64,000 bases of DNA from Nitrospinaceae bacterium (lineage in GTDB: Bacteria > Nitrospinota > Nitrospinia > Nitrospinales > Nitrospinaceae), in assembly GCA_029261535.1 (NCBI GenBank), contig JAJDBF010000037.1, positions 29,643-93,642 on the forward strand, in the 5' to 3' direction. The translations under genes and the position numbers were made by a program. Below, piece by piece: positions 45,134-55,073 of this stretch (within the stretch, counting starts at the first letter, position 1; the number at the start of each line of letters is the position of its first letter). Below the pieces are notes generated by a model. It did not search any database and had not been told where the DNA came from. It saw only the letters and a program-made list of their open reading frames with translations.

Positions 45134-47773
45134 TCAGCCCGTCGCCCCACCGCCAGGTGGCCCCAGCGGTTTAAAGGTGAGGAGTAACAACCCGAGTAGT
45201 GTGAGGTTGTTGATCAGTGCCAGCACCATGGCGAGGCCGGTGAGCAGGCCGAAGTAAATGGTCGGGACAAAATTCGACAACGCCAGAATGGAAAATCCGA
45301 ACGTCACCACCACCGATGTGTAGTAAATGGCGCGACCGATGGAGCCATGAGTGCGGTCCATCGCTTTTCCATAGTCGCGGTCTTTGGCAAACTCTTCCTG
45401 AAACCTATGGATATAATGAATGGTGTCGTCCACGCCGATGCCGATGGTGATCGAGGCGATGGTGATGGTCATCATGTCGAGTGGAATCTGCAACCAGCCC
45501 ATCAGGCCGAGGATCATCCCCGCCGCCAGTACCGTTGGCGGCAGGGCGAGCACGGCAAGCTTCACATTGCGAAACAGGATAATGAACATGATGAGGATGG
45601 CGGCGAACACCATGCCAAGCGTTTTGATCTGCGAATCGAACAGGCTGTACAGCATATTGTTGTAGAGGATGGCCATGCCGGTGAAGCGAAAGCGGTCCGG
45701 CGCGTAGCCCATCTCTTCCTCTATATACCGCTCCAGTTTTTCGACCAGTGCTTTGCGGTGCAGTCCCGGATGCGCTTCGACGATGCGCATGTTGATGCGT
45801 GCCTGATTGGCATCGCCTGAAAGATACGGTTCGACCAGGGCAGATGCCACGCTGTCCGGCAGAAGCGGTTTTAGAATCGTCAGGTCCGAGTCATCGAGGT
45901 TTTTGCCTTCGTTCAAGTGGCGGACTACTTTGTAAAGGGTGGCAATCGATTGCACCTTGCCGATCTCCGGTTGCGCTGTCAGCCAGTCATGAATTTTTTC
46001 GATCTCGCCGAGCTTGTCGTTGTTGAACCAGAAATTCTCGATCGTGTCATCCGGCTTGTCCTCAAGAAAAGGATCGTCGAACCCTTCATCCTCAAACGCT
46101 TCATCTGCGCCGCCGCCATCGCCAAACGGATCGTCATACTGGTCCTCCGGTTTTTCTTCAGCCAGTTCTTTCAGGTATTCATAATAGTCGGCTTCCGGAT
46201 TGATCACCACCTCGAGCGGCGTGGTGCCGCCCAACTGCCGGTCGATCACTTCCAGTCCCTGATAAATTTCGGTGCTGTCGCGAAAGTAGTCGATGAACCG
46301 GTTGTCGACTTTAAGATCGAGAATGCCAAGCACACACCAAATGGTGAGAGCCGCGCCGGTAAACAGAATTTTCTTTTTATGATTTTTAGTTGCAGAGGAA
46401 ATGCCGAGAGTGAAGGCGTGGGTCATGTCATGGTCGGAGACGGCTTTGGCGGGCTTCATCAGCATTTGCAGGGAAGGCCAGAGCACAAACGAGAGAGCAA
46501 AACCGCAACAGATGCCGATGGTCATCATCCAGCCAAAGTCGATGACAGGACGGATGCCACTGACCACCAGTGAGCTGAAAGCCGCGATGGTGGTGATCGC
46601 CGTGTAGAAACAAGGCCGCGTCATTAAACTCACTGTCTGGCGCACCAGTTGGCGTTGATCCCAGTTGGGGAATTCCGCCTTGAGTTCACCGTAACGCACG
46701 ATCAAATGAATCGTCAATTGCATGGTGACGATGATGAGGATGGAAACGAAATTCGACGAGATGATCGTCACCCGCCAATCGACAAAACCAAGAAAGCCGA
46801 GCATGGTGAGGGCAGTCAAACCACAGCACACCAGCGGCAGTCCCACCCATCGCGGTTTGCGAAAGAAAAACCAGAGCGCGAAAATCAGGAACGCGAAAAC
46901 ACCGATGCCGAAGGTGACCAGATCGTGCCCGATAAATTCAATGATGTCGACGGTGATCATCGGCACCCCGCCCAAAAATAAATCAGCCACATTGCGGTAG
47001 CCGTCCATGATGTCGCGTATCGCCTGAATATTTTTTCCCTGCTGAACATTCACCAGCGCGAGGTAAGCTTTGAACTCGGCACTCACCTTTTTGTATCGCG
47101 CCTGTTCTTCGGGCGAAAGGGCTTGCGTGTATTCCTTGTTGCGCAGGGCGTTGCGCCGGTTCAGCAGGTCTTCGTATTTTTGATCGCGCTTGATGTTGAC
47201 CTGGATGGCGGAAGTCGTGCCGTCTTCACTGACCAGCAGGTTTTTGTAAATCGGACTATTGCGAAATTCTTTCAGCGCGAGGGCGCGGTCCACCTCCGGA
47301 TGCGTTTCCAGAGTGCGCGGGCCTTCCTTGAGTTTGCCAAAGGTGATGCGTGGACTGTCGAGCAGGGGCACATCGAGAACGCTGGTGATCGACTCGACCC
47401 AGTCGAGCCCGAGCAATTCTGTTTTCAGATTCGTCAGCCCGGTGAAGGAAGCCTCCGACAACATGCCGTCTTTCGGTGTCCAGGTGATGATGACGAATTC
47501 CGCTGTGGCGTAAGCGTCTGCAATCTCGCGGTAGTAGGCAAGGTCGTTGTCGTTCTCAAGAACCAGGGACTCTGAAGATGCATCGAGTTTGAACTGCGGC
47601 AATTGGGCGATAAAGAATCCGCTGAACATCAACGCCAGCAACATGCAAACCAGAGGATGGCCCAGAACAATTTTATCGAAGACAGACAACAGCCAGCCGC
47701 CGAACCCTTTTGATGCTTGAGGGAAGGAGTCAGACGATTCGTCCGGCGAATTTGAGTTGCCGCTTTGGGTCAT
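45134..47773 (-). CDS. RND/MMPL-family exporter
   Basis: An 879-aa RND-superfamily membrane protein with two repeats of one plus five spans. Segments such as ILIIVTMQLTIHLIVRYG and TITIASITIGIGVDDTIHYI are typical of MMPL/SSD transporters, with charged residues inside the spans. A large periplasmic loop includes a low-complexity Asp/Glu/Gly-rich stretch (about residues 545-575). This family exports lipids and hydrophobic products, for example MmpL or HpnN. It sits upstream of the ketosynthase and ACP genes on the same strand, so export of the product of that pathway is a reasonable inference. Confidence 0.88.
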   Translation of the reverse strand: MTQSGNSNSPDESSDSFPQASKGFGGWLLSVFDKIVLGHPLVCMLLALMFSGFFIAQLPQFKLDASSESLVLENDNDLAYYREIADAYATAEFVIITWTPKDGMLSEASFTGLTNLKTELLGLDWVESITSVLDVPLLDSPRITFGKLKEGPRTLETHPEVDRALALKEFRNSPIYKNLLVSEDGTTSAIQVNIKRDQKYEDLLNRRNALRNKEYTQALSPEEQARYKKVSAEFKAYLALVNVQQGKNIQAIRDIMDGYRNVADLFLGGVPMITVDIIEFIGHDLVTFGIGVFAFLIFALWFFFRKPRWVGLPLVCCGLTALTMLGFLGFVDWRVTIISSNFVSILIIVTMQLTIHLIVRYGELKAEFPNWDQRQLVRQTVSLMTRPCFYTAITTIAAFSSLVVSGIRPVIDFGWMMTIGICCGFALSFVLWPSLQMLMKPAKAVSDHDMTHAFTLGISSATKNHKKKILFTGAALTIWCVLGILDLKVDNRFIDYFRDSTEIYQGLEVIDRQLGGTTPLEVVINPEADYYEYLKELAEEKPEDQYDDPFGDGGGADEAFEDEGFDDPFLEDKPDDTIENFWFNNDKLGEIEKIHDWLTAQPEIGKVQSIATLYKVVRHLNEGKNLDDSDLTILKPLLPDSVASALVEPYLSGDANQARINMRIVEAHPGLHRKALVEKLERYIEEEMGYAPDRFRFTGMAILYNNMLYSLFDSQIKTLGMVFAAILIMFIILFRNVKLAVLALPPTVLAAGMILGLMGWLQIPLDMMTITIASITIGIGVDDTIHYIHRFQEEFAKDRDYGKAMDRTHGSIGRAIYYTSVVVTFGFSILALSNFVPTIYFGLLTGLAMVLALINNLTLLGLLLLTFKPLGPPGGGATG

Positions 47774-48618
47774 ATCGTTTCTATATTAAGGGGGAATCAA
47801 CATTCTGTTTGCTTGATGGCGCAAAACGGACCCATGATAGCGAAACCAAAGCCTCTTGGGAAGCACCACCTGGCGGTGGAACTAACGGGCAACTTGACAG
47901 GCAATAATAACACTGGGAATTTTATACACCTGCCACCACCTTGCGCTCCTTGCGGAGGGCTAGCGGGCAACTGGACAGGCAATAGCACGGGTATTTTAAT
48001 AAGTTTTCCTTCCATACCCTCCCCTTCCAAAGGGAGAGTTTTGCATAACTCTGAAATCAAAAGCAAAGGCGAGATTCTTCGCTTCGCTCAGAATGGCAGT
48101 TCGTTGATTTTATGTGTCACACTGAGCCTGTCGAAGTGCGACCTCCACTTTTCAGTCCCTCAAAAAGCACTTATGCAAAGCTCTCTTGCAAAGGGAGGGA
48201 TAATATTAGAGCGCATCGCTGTATGTTCAAGAACCGCTATTCGCGTTCTTGAATCCTTTTAGCTGACCGCAAGGTCCGTGGAGGCAGAGGGCTGACCATT
48301 GGGATGAGCAGAAATATTATCTGAGGCACAAAGAAAATATTTGCTGTTGGCCGTGCGCCGAGCACCACCGATCAAGTTTATGGGGTACAATTCCGAAATA
48401 GAGGGAGACCTTGCTGTCGGCTAACGGCAAGCATGTTGTGAAGTGCTCAAAAAATATTTTCTGCTCCAGAATGGTTAGCCCGTTAGCCCCAGCGCAAGGT
48501 GGCAGTCGGCTAACAAAAAACTATCGCATGTCATTCTGAACGAAGCAGAGCGAAGTGAAGAATCTCGCCTTGGATTTTGATTTTGGGTTATGCAAAGATA
48601 ATTTCCCCAACAGGAACC
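47774..48618. repeat. 845-bp gap of dispersed repeats
   Basis: It contains several families: CCACCTTGCGCTCCTTGCGG (about 47937), CCTCCCCTTCCAAAGGGAGAG (about 48017), CCTGTCGAAGTGCGACC (about 48127), the TTCAAGAACCGCTATTCGCG palindrome (48227) and an inverted CATTCTGAACGAAGCAGAGCG (about 48532). No gene. Confidence 0.75.
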
Positions 48619-49854
48619 ATGACTCAGCCTTTCAATAAACCCGCCATCTTGTCCCTGCAATTTTACGCTTATCCGGATGCTATCGGTGGGGCGTGGAAAT
48701 ACACGCACGAGGTCAACCGGCGGTTGGTGGCGCGCGGCTGGCCCCTGCACTTGATCACCTGTAAACCGGATGCGTCACTTCCAGACAACGAGACCATTGA
48801 CGGCGTAAATTTTCATCGGTTGTCGGCAAGCGACGCCAAACAGTTTTTTCGGCTGGGTCGGCGGGTCAACCGCGTCATTGAACGCATTGCCGAAGACACG
48901 CGCATTGGGCTGGTGCATGTGCACAACCCGCTCATCGGATACCTCGCGCTAAATAATGCAGAGCTGGATGATGCGGTGAAGGTGGTTCACGTCCACAGTC
49001 TGTGGCAGGATGAAGAACGCATCAACCGACTCGGGCCGGAAACTTCCCCGACATTGTTTTCTCCGATCTGGTGGCGGTTGCAGGCGATTCGCTATATGGA
49101 GTGGCGCGAGTTTCGCCGGGCCGACTCCTGTCTGTTCCTTAGCGAATACATGCGACAAAGTTTTCTCGATTATTTTCCGTTTAAGAAGCCGCGCCTTCGT
49201 GTCATCCCTGGTGGTGTCGACACCGATTATTTTCGTCCGGCAAGTTCCGAGCAAACCACAGGAATGCTCCGTGAAAAACTCGACCTGCCTACGGATGTCC
49301 CGGTGCTTCTCACCGTGCGTCGTATGGAACCGCGCATGGGGCTGGATCGCTTGATCGACGCGTTGAAGATTGTTAAAGGGCGTAAGCCGGATCAAAATTT
49401 CCTTCTGGTCATGGTCGGCAAGGGTTCAATGTTGGAGCAGTTGAGAAAGAAGGTGCAGGTGCAGGTGCTGGGGCTTGGCGAGTGCATTCGTTTTCCGGGC
49501 GAGATCAGTGGCGATGATTTGCTGGCGTATTACCAGACGGCGGATATTTATATTTTGCCGACGGTGGAACTGGAAGGATTCGGTTTATCCACGGTCGAGG
49601 CACTGGCTTGCGGCCTGCCGGCGATGGGTACACCGGTTGGCGGGACACTCGAAATTTTAAAAGCTCTCGATGAACGCCTGCTGTTTTCCGGAACCACAGC
49701 CGAAAACATGGCACGACGGATTGAAACTTTTTTAGCCGACCCCGAACCTTTCCGCAAATTAAAATCCAACTGCCGTGAACTGGCCTTGTCCCGTTACGGC
49801 TGGGAGCAGGTGGTCGATCGGATCGAAGAAGAGTTCAGGCTCCTTTTAAAATGA
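48619..49854 (+). CDS. GT4-family glycosyltransferase
   Basis: A 411-aa GT-B glycosyltransferase. The start of the N-terminal Rossmann half (PAILSLQFYAYPDAIGGAWK) resembles GT4 enzymes that use a glycine-rich donor loop. The C-terminal half has VLLTVRRMEPRMGLDRLIDA and the GT4 motif ELEGFGLSTVEALACGLP, with the E-x7-E pair. AGGA precedes the ATG at 48619. It overlaps the next gene by four bases. Its context near waaA, lpxK and pgl-like genes suggests a role in LPS or glycan assembly. Confidence 0.88.
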   Translation: MTQPFNKPAILSLQFYAYPDAIGGAWKYTHEVNRRLVARGWPLHLITCKPDASLPDNETIDGVNFHRLSASDAKQFFRLGRRVNRVIERIAEDTRIGLVHVHNPLIGYLALNNAELDDAVKVVHVHSLWQDEERINRLGPETSPTLFSPIWWRLQAIRYMEWREFRRADSCLFLSEYMRQSFLDYFPFKKPRLRVIPGGVDTDYFRPASSEQTTGMLREKLDLPTDVPVLLTVRRMEPRMGLDRLIDALKIVKGRKPDQNFLLVMVGKGSMLEQLRKKVQVQVLGLGECIRFPGEISGDDLLAYYQTADIYILPTVELEGFGLSTVEALACGLPAMGTPVGGTLEILKALDERLLFSGTTAENMARRIETFLADPEPFRKLKSNCRELALSRYGWEQVVDRIEEEFRLLLK

Positions 49855-51890
49855 TAAAAAAACTGCTTCCTTATTTATTGTTGACGGCATTAGTGATCGT
49901 GGCCTATGGCAACACACTGAATCATTCCTTCCACTACGATGACGTGAACCAGATTTTGAAAAAACCCTGGGTGCGCGACACGGAAAAAATTTCCGAGTTT
50001 CTTTTGAATCCTTCGATTCGCCCGCTTGTTATTCTCAGCTTTAACCTGAACTATTCGATCAGCGGTTTTGATGTCAGGAGTTATCACGTCTTCAATATTC
50101 TGATTCATCTCGGCGTGGTGTTGATGTTGTACCGGCTGGTACTGCTCACTGGGAAGGGAACCATTCGCTCCGGGACTGACCCTCCTGCTTTTCGCCGGAT
50201 GGCATTTTTTGCCTCAGCCCTGTTCGCCCTGCATCCTCTCGGCACTCAGGCGGTCACTTACATCAGCAGTCGCTCTTCCAGTCTGTCAGCATTGTTCTAT
50301 CTCATCACAATGGAATTGTTTTTTCGTGGCGTGCTGGTGATGCGTGCAAATGAAAATAAAATAAACGCGCAATCGATTCTGTTTTTCGGTGCCGCTGGAA
50401 TCAGTTTACTGTTGGGTGGATCGAGCAAGCTCATCATCATCACCATTCCCGCCATGATGTTTCTCTATCACTTTTATTTTTTTTCGGGCCAGTCGTTTGT
50501 CGACTGGCTCAAGCGGCAGTTGCCACTTTTGTTAGTCATAGGCGTTCCTCTGTTCGGTTTCATCGCTTATCGCATGATGACTCCCGAAGGAATTTTACCG
50601 ACAGGCAAAACCCACATACCGGCGGCTCAATACCTGCTGACTCAAACGCAGGTCATCCCTTTTGAGTATTTCAAGAAGATGTTGCTCCCCATCAACCAGA
50701 GCATTGACGTGGATTTCCCGCTGGTCATGTACTGGACAGATTGGCGCAACTATGGCGGTGTCGTGGTGCTCGGTCTGTATGTCTGGATCACGATAAGAGC
50801 TTCGCGTCGACATCCCTGGATTGCTTTCGGCCTTGCCTGGATGGGGATCACTCTGCTTCCGACATCGAGCTTTGTGCCCCTGCACGATGTAGCGGTGGAG
50901 CATCGTGCTTACTTGCCTTTGATCGGGTTTTCCATAGCAAGTGCGGGTCTTGTTGAGTGGGGAATTTCCTGGGCGCGTAAAGTCGCCCCCGGCAAAGAAA
51001 TGATGCTGTTGCGGGCGGCTCTGCTGGTGCTGGTACTGATGGCGGCTCTGTTGGTGAATCGCAATTCTGTCTGGCAGACGGAGGTGTCGCTGTGGGCCGA
51101 TGCAAAAAAGAAAGCACCGCAGTTCATCCGTCCCTATAACAACCTTGGCGAGGCCTACGACAAACTGGGACATTATGAAAAGGCCATCCGCGAATTCAAA
51201 TCAGCTCTTGCTATAAATCCAAACTATGTTTTCGCATTGAACAATCTTGGCAACGTCTACGGAAAATTAAAACAGTTTCAACTGGCGACAGGGTTTTTTC
51301 AGCAAGTGGTAAAACTGGACCCCACTTACGCACCGGCGCACTATAACCTGGGGCGGGCGCAACAGGCGTTGAGGCAAAATAGCGATGCGCTTGAATCGTA
51401 TCGTCGCGCGTTTGAGCTGAAACCCTATTTTGAGGAAGCTCTGTACAACTTTAGCATCCTGGCCATTCAGGCCGGGCAGGCTGGGCAAGCGGTGGTCACG
51501 CTGAAAAAATATATCGAATATTATCCGGGCAACTATCAGGGATATTTTGGATTGGGCAATGCCTATCTGGCTTTGCGGAAGTTCGAGGATGCCATTGCAC
51601 AGTTTCAAAAGACGGGGGAAATCAAGCCCGACTATCCGTTGGCGTTCGTGAATTTGGCTCTCGCACAATTGCAGTCTGGGAAAATTGACGAGGCCATCAT
51701 CACCTATCACAATCTGCTCAAGCAATCGCCGGGCATCGCCGGAGTACACCTCAACCTCGGCCTGATCTACAGCAACCATCGGCCCGACAAAGAAAAAGCG
51801 TTATTCCATTTACAGGAATCCCTTAGGCTCGATCCCGGTCAACCGCAGGCTGTCATCATCCGCAACGCCGTCGAAGAATTAAAACGTTAA
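49851..51890 (+). CDS. Multi-span membrane protein with C-terminal TPR repeats (TMTC-like)
   Basis: A 679-aa protein. About ten membrane spans (residues 5-405) are followed by some six to seven TPR repeats (about 415-660, for example YNNLGEAYDKLGHYEKAIRE). The HSFHYDDVNQIL segment in the first loop is typical of GT-C-type proteins of the TMTC/PMT group, which transfer sugars from lipid carriers. It overlaps the GT4 gene. The domain order matches TMTC-type glycosyltransferases; the acceptor is unknown. Confidence 0.75.
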   Translation: MIKKLLPYLLLTALVIVAYGNTLNHSFHYDDVNQILKKPWVRDTEKISEFLLNPSIRPLVILSFNLNYSISGFDVRSYHVFNILIHLGVVLMLYRLVLLTGKGTIRSGTDPPAFRRMAFFASALFALHPLGTQAVTYISSRSSSLSALFYLITMELFFRGVLVMRANENKINAQSILFFGAAGISLLLGGSSKLIIITIPAMMFLYHFYFFSGQSFVDWLKRQLPLLLVIGVPLFGFIAYRMMTPEGILPTGKTHIPAAQYLLTQTQVIPFEYFKKMLLPINQSIDVDFPLVMYWTDWRNYGGVVVLGLYVWITIRASRRHPWIAFGLAWMGITLLPTSSFVPLHDVAVEHRAYLPLIGFSIASAGLVEWGISWARKVAPGKEMMLLRAALLVLVLMAALLVNRNSVWQTEVSLWADAKKKAPQFIRPYNNLGEAYDKLGHYEKAIREFKSALAINPNYVFALNNLGNVYGKLKQFQLATGFFQQVVKLDPTYAPAHYNLGRAQQALRQNSDALESYRRAFELKPYFEEALYNFSILAIQAGQAGQAVVTLKKYIEYYPGNYQGYFGLGNAYLALRKFEDAIAQFQKTGEIKPDYPLAFVNLALAQLQSGKIDEAIITYHNLLKQSPGIAGVHLNLGLIYSNHRPDKEKALFHLQESLRLDPGQPQAVIIRNAVEELKR

Positions 51891-51912
51891 ACCCTTCTGC
51901 TAATTTCCGAAT

Positions 51913-52449
51913 TTATTCCAGTTCAAGCGGCAAGGTGGTGGGTGCGTAGCGCGTGGGGGTTATGAAAAGAAACAGGCGAACGATTTGCCGGGCCGCTTCC
52001 AGCGTGTCGTGATTGACCATATTCATATTGCGTACCTTGACCTCAAACATCTCATGGAAATATTCGCGAGCGAATTCCAGTTTTTGTTGTTCTGATAAAT
52101 CATCATTGCCCAGGCGAGCGAGCGATCCGGGATCCAGCCAAAAGCCGCCGCATTTGGAGCATTGATCAATTTCCAGTTCCAGTTTGCGGCTGAAGCAATG
52201 CCGTTAGAGCAGGGTAGTTTTACAGTGGGGGCAAGGGTGCTCCGGGTTGCGAAACAGATGAACCCCTTCGGCGCGGTCGATAAATAGAAACGAGTCACCT
52301 TGTCCCGGCAGACGGTCGCGCAGTTTATTGACTTCACTCACTTCCATCCAAAACCCGCCACAGCCCCCGGCGCACACATCGGCTTTGACTCCGGTAGCAT
52401 TTTGCCGCGTCAGTTTATTTCCACACGAAGGGCAGGTCATGATTTTCAC
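51913..52449 (-). pseudogene. Zinc-ribbon (zf-TFIIB-like) protein split by one in-frame TAA
   Basis: The frame starts MKIMTCPSCGNKLTRQNATG and has a CAGGCGGFW ribbon at about residues 26-34. At 52204-52206 a TAA follows CPHCKTTLL. Beyond it the same frame continues without further stops for 96 codons, including RHCFSRKLELEIDQCSKCGG and FWLDPGSL, then EFAREYFHEMFEVK. Restoring one codon would rebuild a two-ribbon protein of 177 residues. I treat it as a nonsense-mutated gene or sequencing error; programmed readthrough at TAA is improbable. Confidence 0.8.
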
Positions 52450-52479
52450 AATTTTCTGCGGGAGTGCTCCGGAGTTATT

Positions 52480-53751
52480 TTAGCAATTGATTTTATTTAA
52501 AAATACCTGAGCCAATTCTTTGGACGCACCTTTTTGACCTTCCACCAGGATGCGCGCCTGTTCCCCCAGCACGCCGCGTCGGCTGTCGTCTTCAAGTAAA
52601 ATTTTAGTTTCGCGAGCCAGGTCTTTTGCGTCGTTCACTTCCAGGGCCGCTCCTGCATTTTTTAATAAATTCACCTGCGCCTTCATGTTTTCGATAAACG
52701 GGCCGTGCAGGACAGGCACACCTTGAATCGCCGCTTCGGCGAGGCTGTGGCCGCCACCGGGAGCGATCAGACTGTGCCCGATGAAGGCGACATCCGCCAC
52801 CGCGTAAAGCCGTGCCAGTTCGCCCATGGTATCGAGCAGGATCACGTCGGGCACAGGTTCGCGCAGGCGCGATTTCCTCATGAAGGCCACGCCTCGTGTG
52901 TTGAGCAGTGATTCCACTTCGACCAGTCGTTCCAGCCGACGCGGTGCCAGAATGAGCGTCAGGTGCGGAAAATTTTCGCGAAGTTCTTTGAACACTGTCA
53001 GAATAATTTCTTCTTCACCGGCATGAGTGCTTCCAGCTATCAGAACATTGGCCTGCGCTTTCAGCTTGAGGGAATCGCGTAACGCCTGCGCTTCTGCTTC
53101 GCTCAGGGTGTGCAGTTGATCGTATTTGGTATCGGCTTGCAGGAAGATGGCATCCTCTTTGGCACCCAGGTCATAGGCTCTGGCAACGCCTTCCGGCGTT
53201 TGCATGTAGAGCTGGTTGAACCCCTGAAAAACCTCGCGGATAAATCCTCCCAGTTTGAGATACCTGTTGAAGGAGCGTTCGGAAATTCTGCCGTTCAATA
53301 AAATCGCAGGTACCTTTTTCTCGCGGAGTTTGAATATCAATCCGGGCCAGAAACCAGTATCGACCAGCACAAACAGATCGGGACGGATGCGTTGCACCGC
53401 CAGCGAGATAAAAGGCCAGGCATCCAGCGGATGAAACGCGAGTGTGTCGACAAACCCCAGTTTTTCCGACGCGGTCTGGTAGCCGCCTTCGGTGGTCACG
53501 GTCACGACGAGAAAAATGTCCGGGTTTTGTGAATGGATTTCTTTCAGCAAGGGGACCGCCGCGTTGACTTCGCCAACAGACAGGGCGTGGAGCCACAGCG
53601 TCTTGCGGCGGCGCCTCGGGCTTGCCGGGACCAGCCCGAAGTGATGCCACAAGCCGTGGCGTTTCTTACCGGTGAGGGTCGAGATAACGACAAGGCCCGG
53701 CAGAATCAATAGACCGATGCAGGTGCTTAGGATGTAATAAAGTGTGATCAT
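52480..53751 (-). CDS. waaA: Kdo transferase paralogue A
   Basis: A 423-aa 3-deoxy-D-manno-octulosonate transferase (WaaA/KdtA), a GT-B membrane-associated enzyme that adds Kdo to lipid IVA. The N-terminal span (LYYILSTCIGLLILPGLV) and the catalytic-base segment LHALSVGEVNAAV (Glu of the SVGE motif) are present. VIAGSTHAGEEEIILTVFK and SLIAPGGGHSLAEAAIQGVP are the C-terminal nucleotide-sugar segments. Its start overlaps the stop of the neighbouring paralogue by four bases. One of the two may add a further Kdo residue. Confidence 0.88.
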   Translation of the reverse strand: MITLYYILSTCIGLLILPGLVVISTLTGKKRHGLWHHFGLVPASPRRRRKTLWLHALSVGEVNAAVPLLKEIHSQNPDIFLVVTVTTEGGYQTASEKLGFVDTLAFHPLDAWPFISLAVQRIRPDLFVLVDTGFWPGLIFKLREKKVPAILLNGRISERSFNRYLKLGGFIREVFQGFNQLYMQTPEGVARAYDLGAKEDAIFLQADTKYDQLHTLSEAEAQALRDSLKLKAQANVLIAGSTHAGEEEIILTVFKELRENFPHLTLILAPRRLERLVEVESLLNTRGVAFMRKSRLREPVPDVILLDTMGELARLYAVADVAFIGHSLIAPGGGHSLAEAAIQGVPVLHGPFIENMKAQVNLLKNAGAALEVNDAKDLARETKILLEDDSRRGVLGEQARILVEGQKGASKELAQVFLNKINC

Positions 53752-55004
53752 AATCCTGGCGCGAACTTTAACGCTTCACGAATGATTTTAATATTGCGGT
53801 CGATGGCTCCGCGTTCAGCGATCACCGCTGATGCCGCCTGCCGACCCAGTTGTTGGCTTTCTTCCGGATTGTCCAGAAGAAATTTCAGCATGGGGTACAG
53901 ATCGTCCGGAGTGTTAAGGACCAGTCCGCCGCCGGATTCTTCCAGCAGTGCTGACTCTTCTTCAAAGTTTTGCATGTGCGATCCGTACATTACCGGGATG
54001 CCGCACAGTGCCGGTTCCAGAATATTCTGCCCGCCAAATTCAGAGCGGAATCCGCCACCGACAAAAGCCGCACGCCCCATGGAATAATAGTCGGTCAAAA
54101 CTCCCAATTGATCCACTAAAATAATGAAGGGCGAAAAATTTCGTTTCTCCTTCATTAGACTATGGCGCACACATTCAAAACCGCACGCCTGAATCATGGC
54201 TTCCACTTCATCAATGCGGTCCATGTGGCGTGGCGCGATGACATAGCGGATCGATGGGTAGTCAGGTTGCAAGCGGGCGATAGCAGAAAGCAGAATTTCT
54301 TCGTCGCCGGGGCGGGTTGAGCCGCAAACGATCAGGCCGGGATTGGGTCGGTCTCCATTGCTGTGTGGCGGTACAGTGGCATCGTATTTCATGTTGCCGG
54401 TCACGCCGATACGACATTCCGCCAGCCCCAGTTTTTTGACACGGCGGGCATCGGCTTCGGTTCGCATCGCGAAAAAATGCACGCCTTCTGCGATCCAGGA
54501 AAATAATGGATGGAGCTTTTGGTAACGGATCATTGACCCTTCGGACATGCGCCCGTTGAGCAATACCATGGGAATGCCTTGTTGGTGGCAGGTGCGCAGA
54601 AGCCCTGGCCACAATTCAGCCTCGATCAACACCAGCAGAGCCGGTTGAATACGATCCATCAGCGGATTGAGAAATAGCGGCGAGTCCGGCGGCAGAATAA
54701 AAGTGGGGCAGAGGTTGGCCTTGCGCGCCACCGTGAGCCCGGTCGGTGTGAACGTCGACAACAGGACGGTGCGCTCCGGCATGGCGTGTTGCAATTGTTT
54801 GATCAGCGTCAGCGCCAGTTTGACTTCGCCCACCGAGGCCGCATGAACCCAGACCGGGTCCTCCGGCGGCGGAAAACTGCGCCACCCGACCAGCCGCTCT
54901 TTCATCTCGCGCCGGAACGTGCCGCTGAAAAGAGCGCGTATCAGGAAAAACGGCGCGGCCAGCAACATGGCGGTGGTGATGATGGTATGATACAAAATGT
55001 CCAT
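53748..55004 (-). CDS. waaA: Kdo transferase paralogue B
   Basis: A second WaaA/KdtA-like protein, 418 aa from the ATG at 55004; the upstream extension to 55337 is out of character and overlaps the divergent lpxK. It has the N-terminal span, VHAASVGEVKLALTLI with the catalytic Glu, EAELWPGLL, and VCGSTRPGDEEILLSAIA plus GGQNILEPALCGIPVMYG. The paralogue after it overlaps by ATGA. lpxK is divergent 69 bases away, a common linkage. A tandem pair is unusual and suggests distinct acceptor or Kdo-count roles. Confidence 0.88.
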   Translation of the reverse strand: MDILYHTIITTAMLLAAPFFLIRALFSGTFRREMKERLVGWRSFPPPEDPVWVHAASVGEVKLALTLIKQLQHAMPERTVLLSTFTPTGLTVARKANLCPTFILPPDSPLFLNPLMDRIQPALLVLIEAELWPGLLRTCHQQGIPMVLLNGRMSEGSMIRYQKLHPLFSWIAEGVHFFAMRTEADARRVKKLGLAECRIGVTGNMKYDATVPPHSNGDRPNPGLIVCGSTRPGDEEILLSAIARLQPDYPSIRYVIAPRHMDRIDEVEAMIQACGFECVRHSLMKEKRNFSPFIILVDQLGVLTDYYSMGRAAFVGGGFRSEFGGQNILEPALCGIPVMYGSHMQNFEEESALLEESGGGLVLNTPDDLYPMLKFLLDNPEESQQLGRQAASAVIAERGAIDRNIKIIREALKFAPGL

Positions 55005-55073
55005 TGCCGGATTATAACCCACTTGCCCGATTCTGTCGGGTCTCTCTGTGCGACTGTTTGCCTGCCGGGTGCC

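Noticed and set aside
34386..48618. CRISPR array among the recurrent units
   Set aside because: The repeats are irregularly spaced, in both orientations, of several families, and have no uniform spacers or cas genes.
52023..52337. A separate small gene starting inside the zinc-ribbon region
   Set aside because: It is a different reading frame from the ribbon-coding frame, which explains the Cys pattern on both sides of the TAA.
54786..55073. N-terminal extension of lpxK
   Set aside because: It lies antisense to the waaA paralogue and lacks resemblance to LpxK; the ATG at 55074 gives the usual length.
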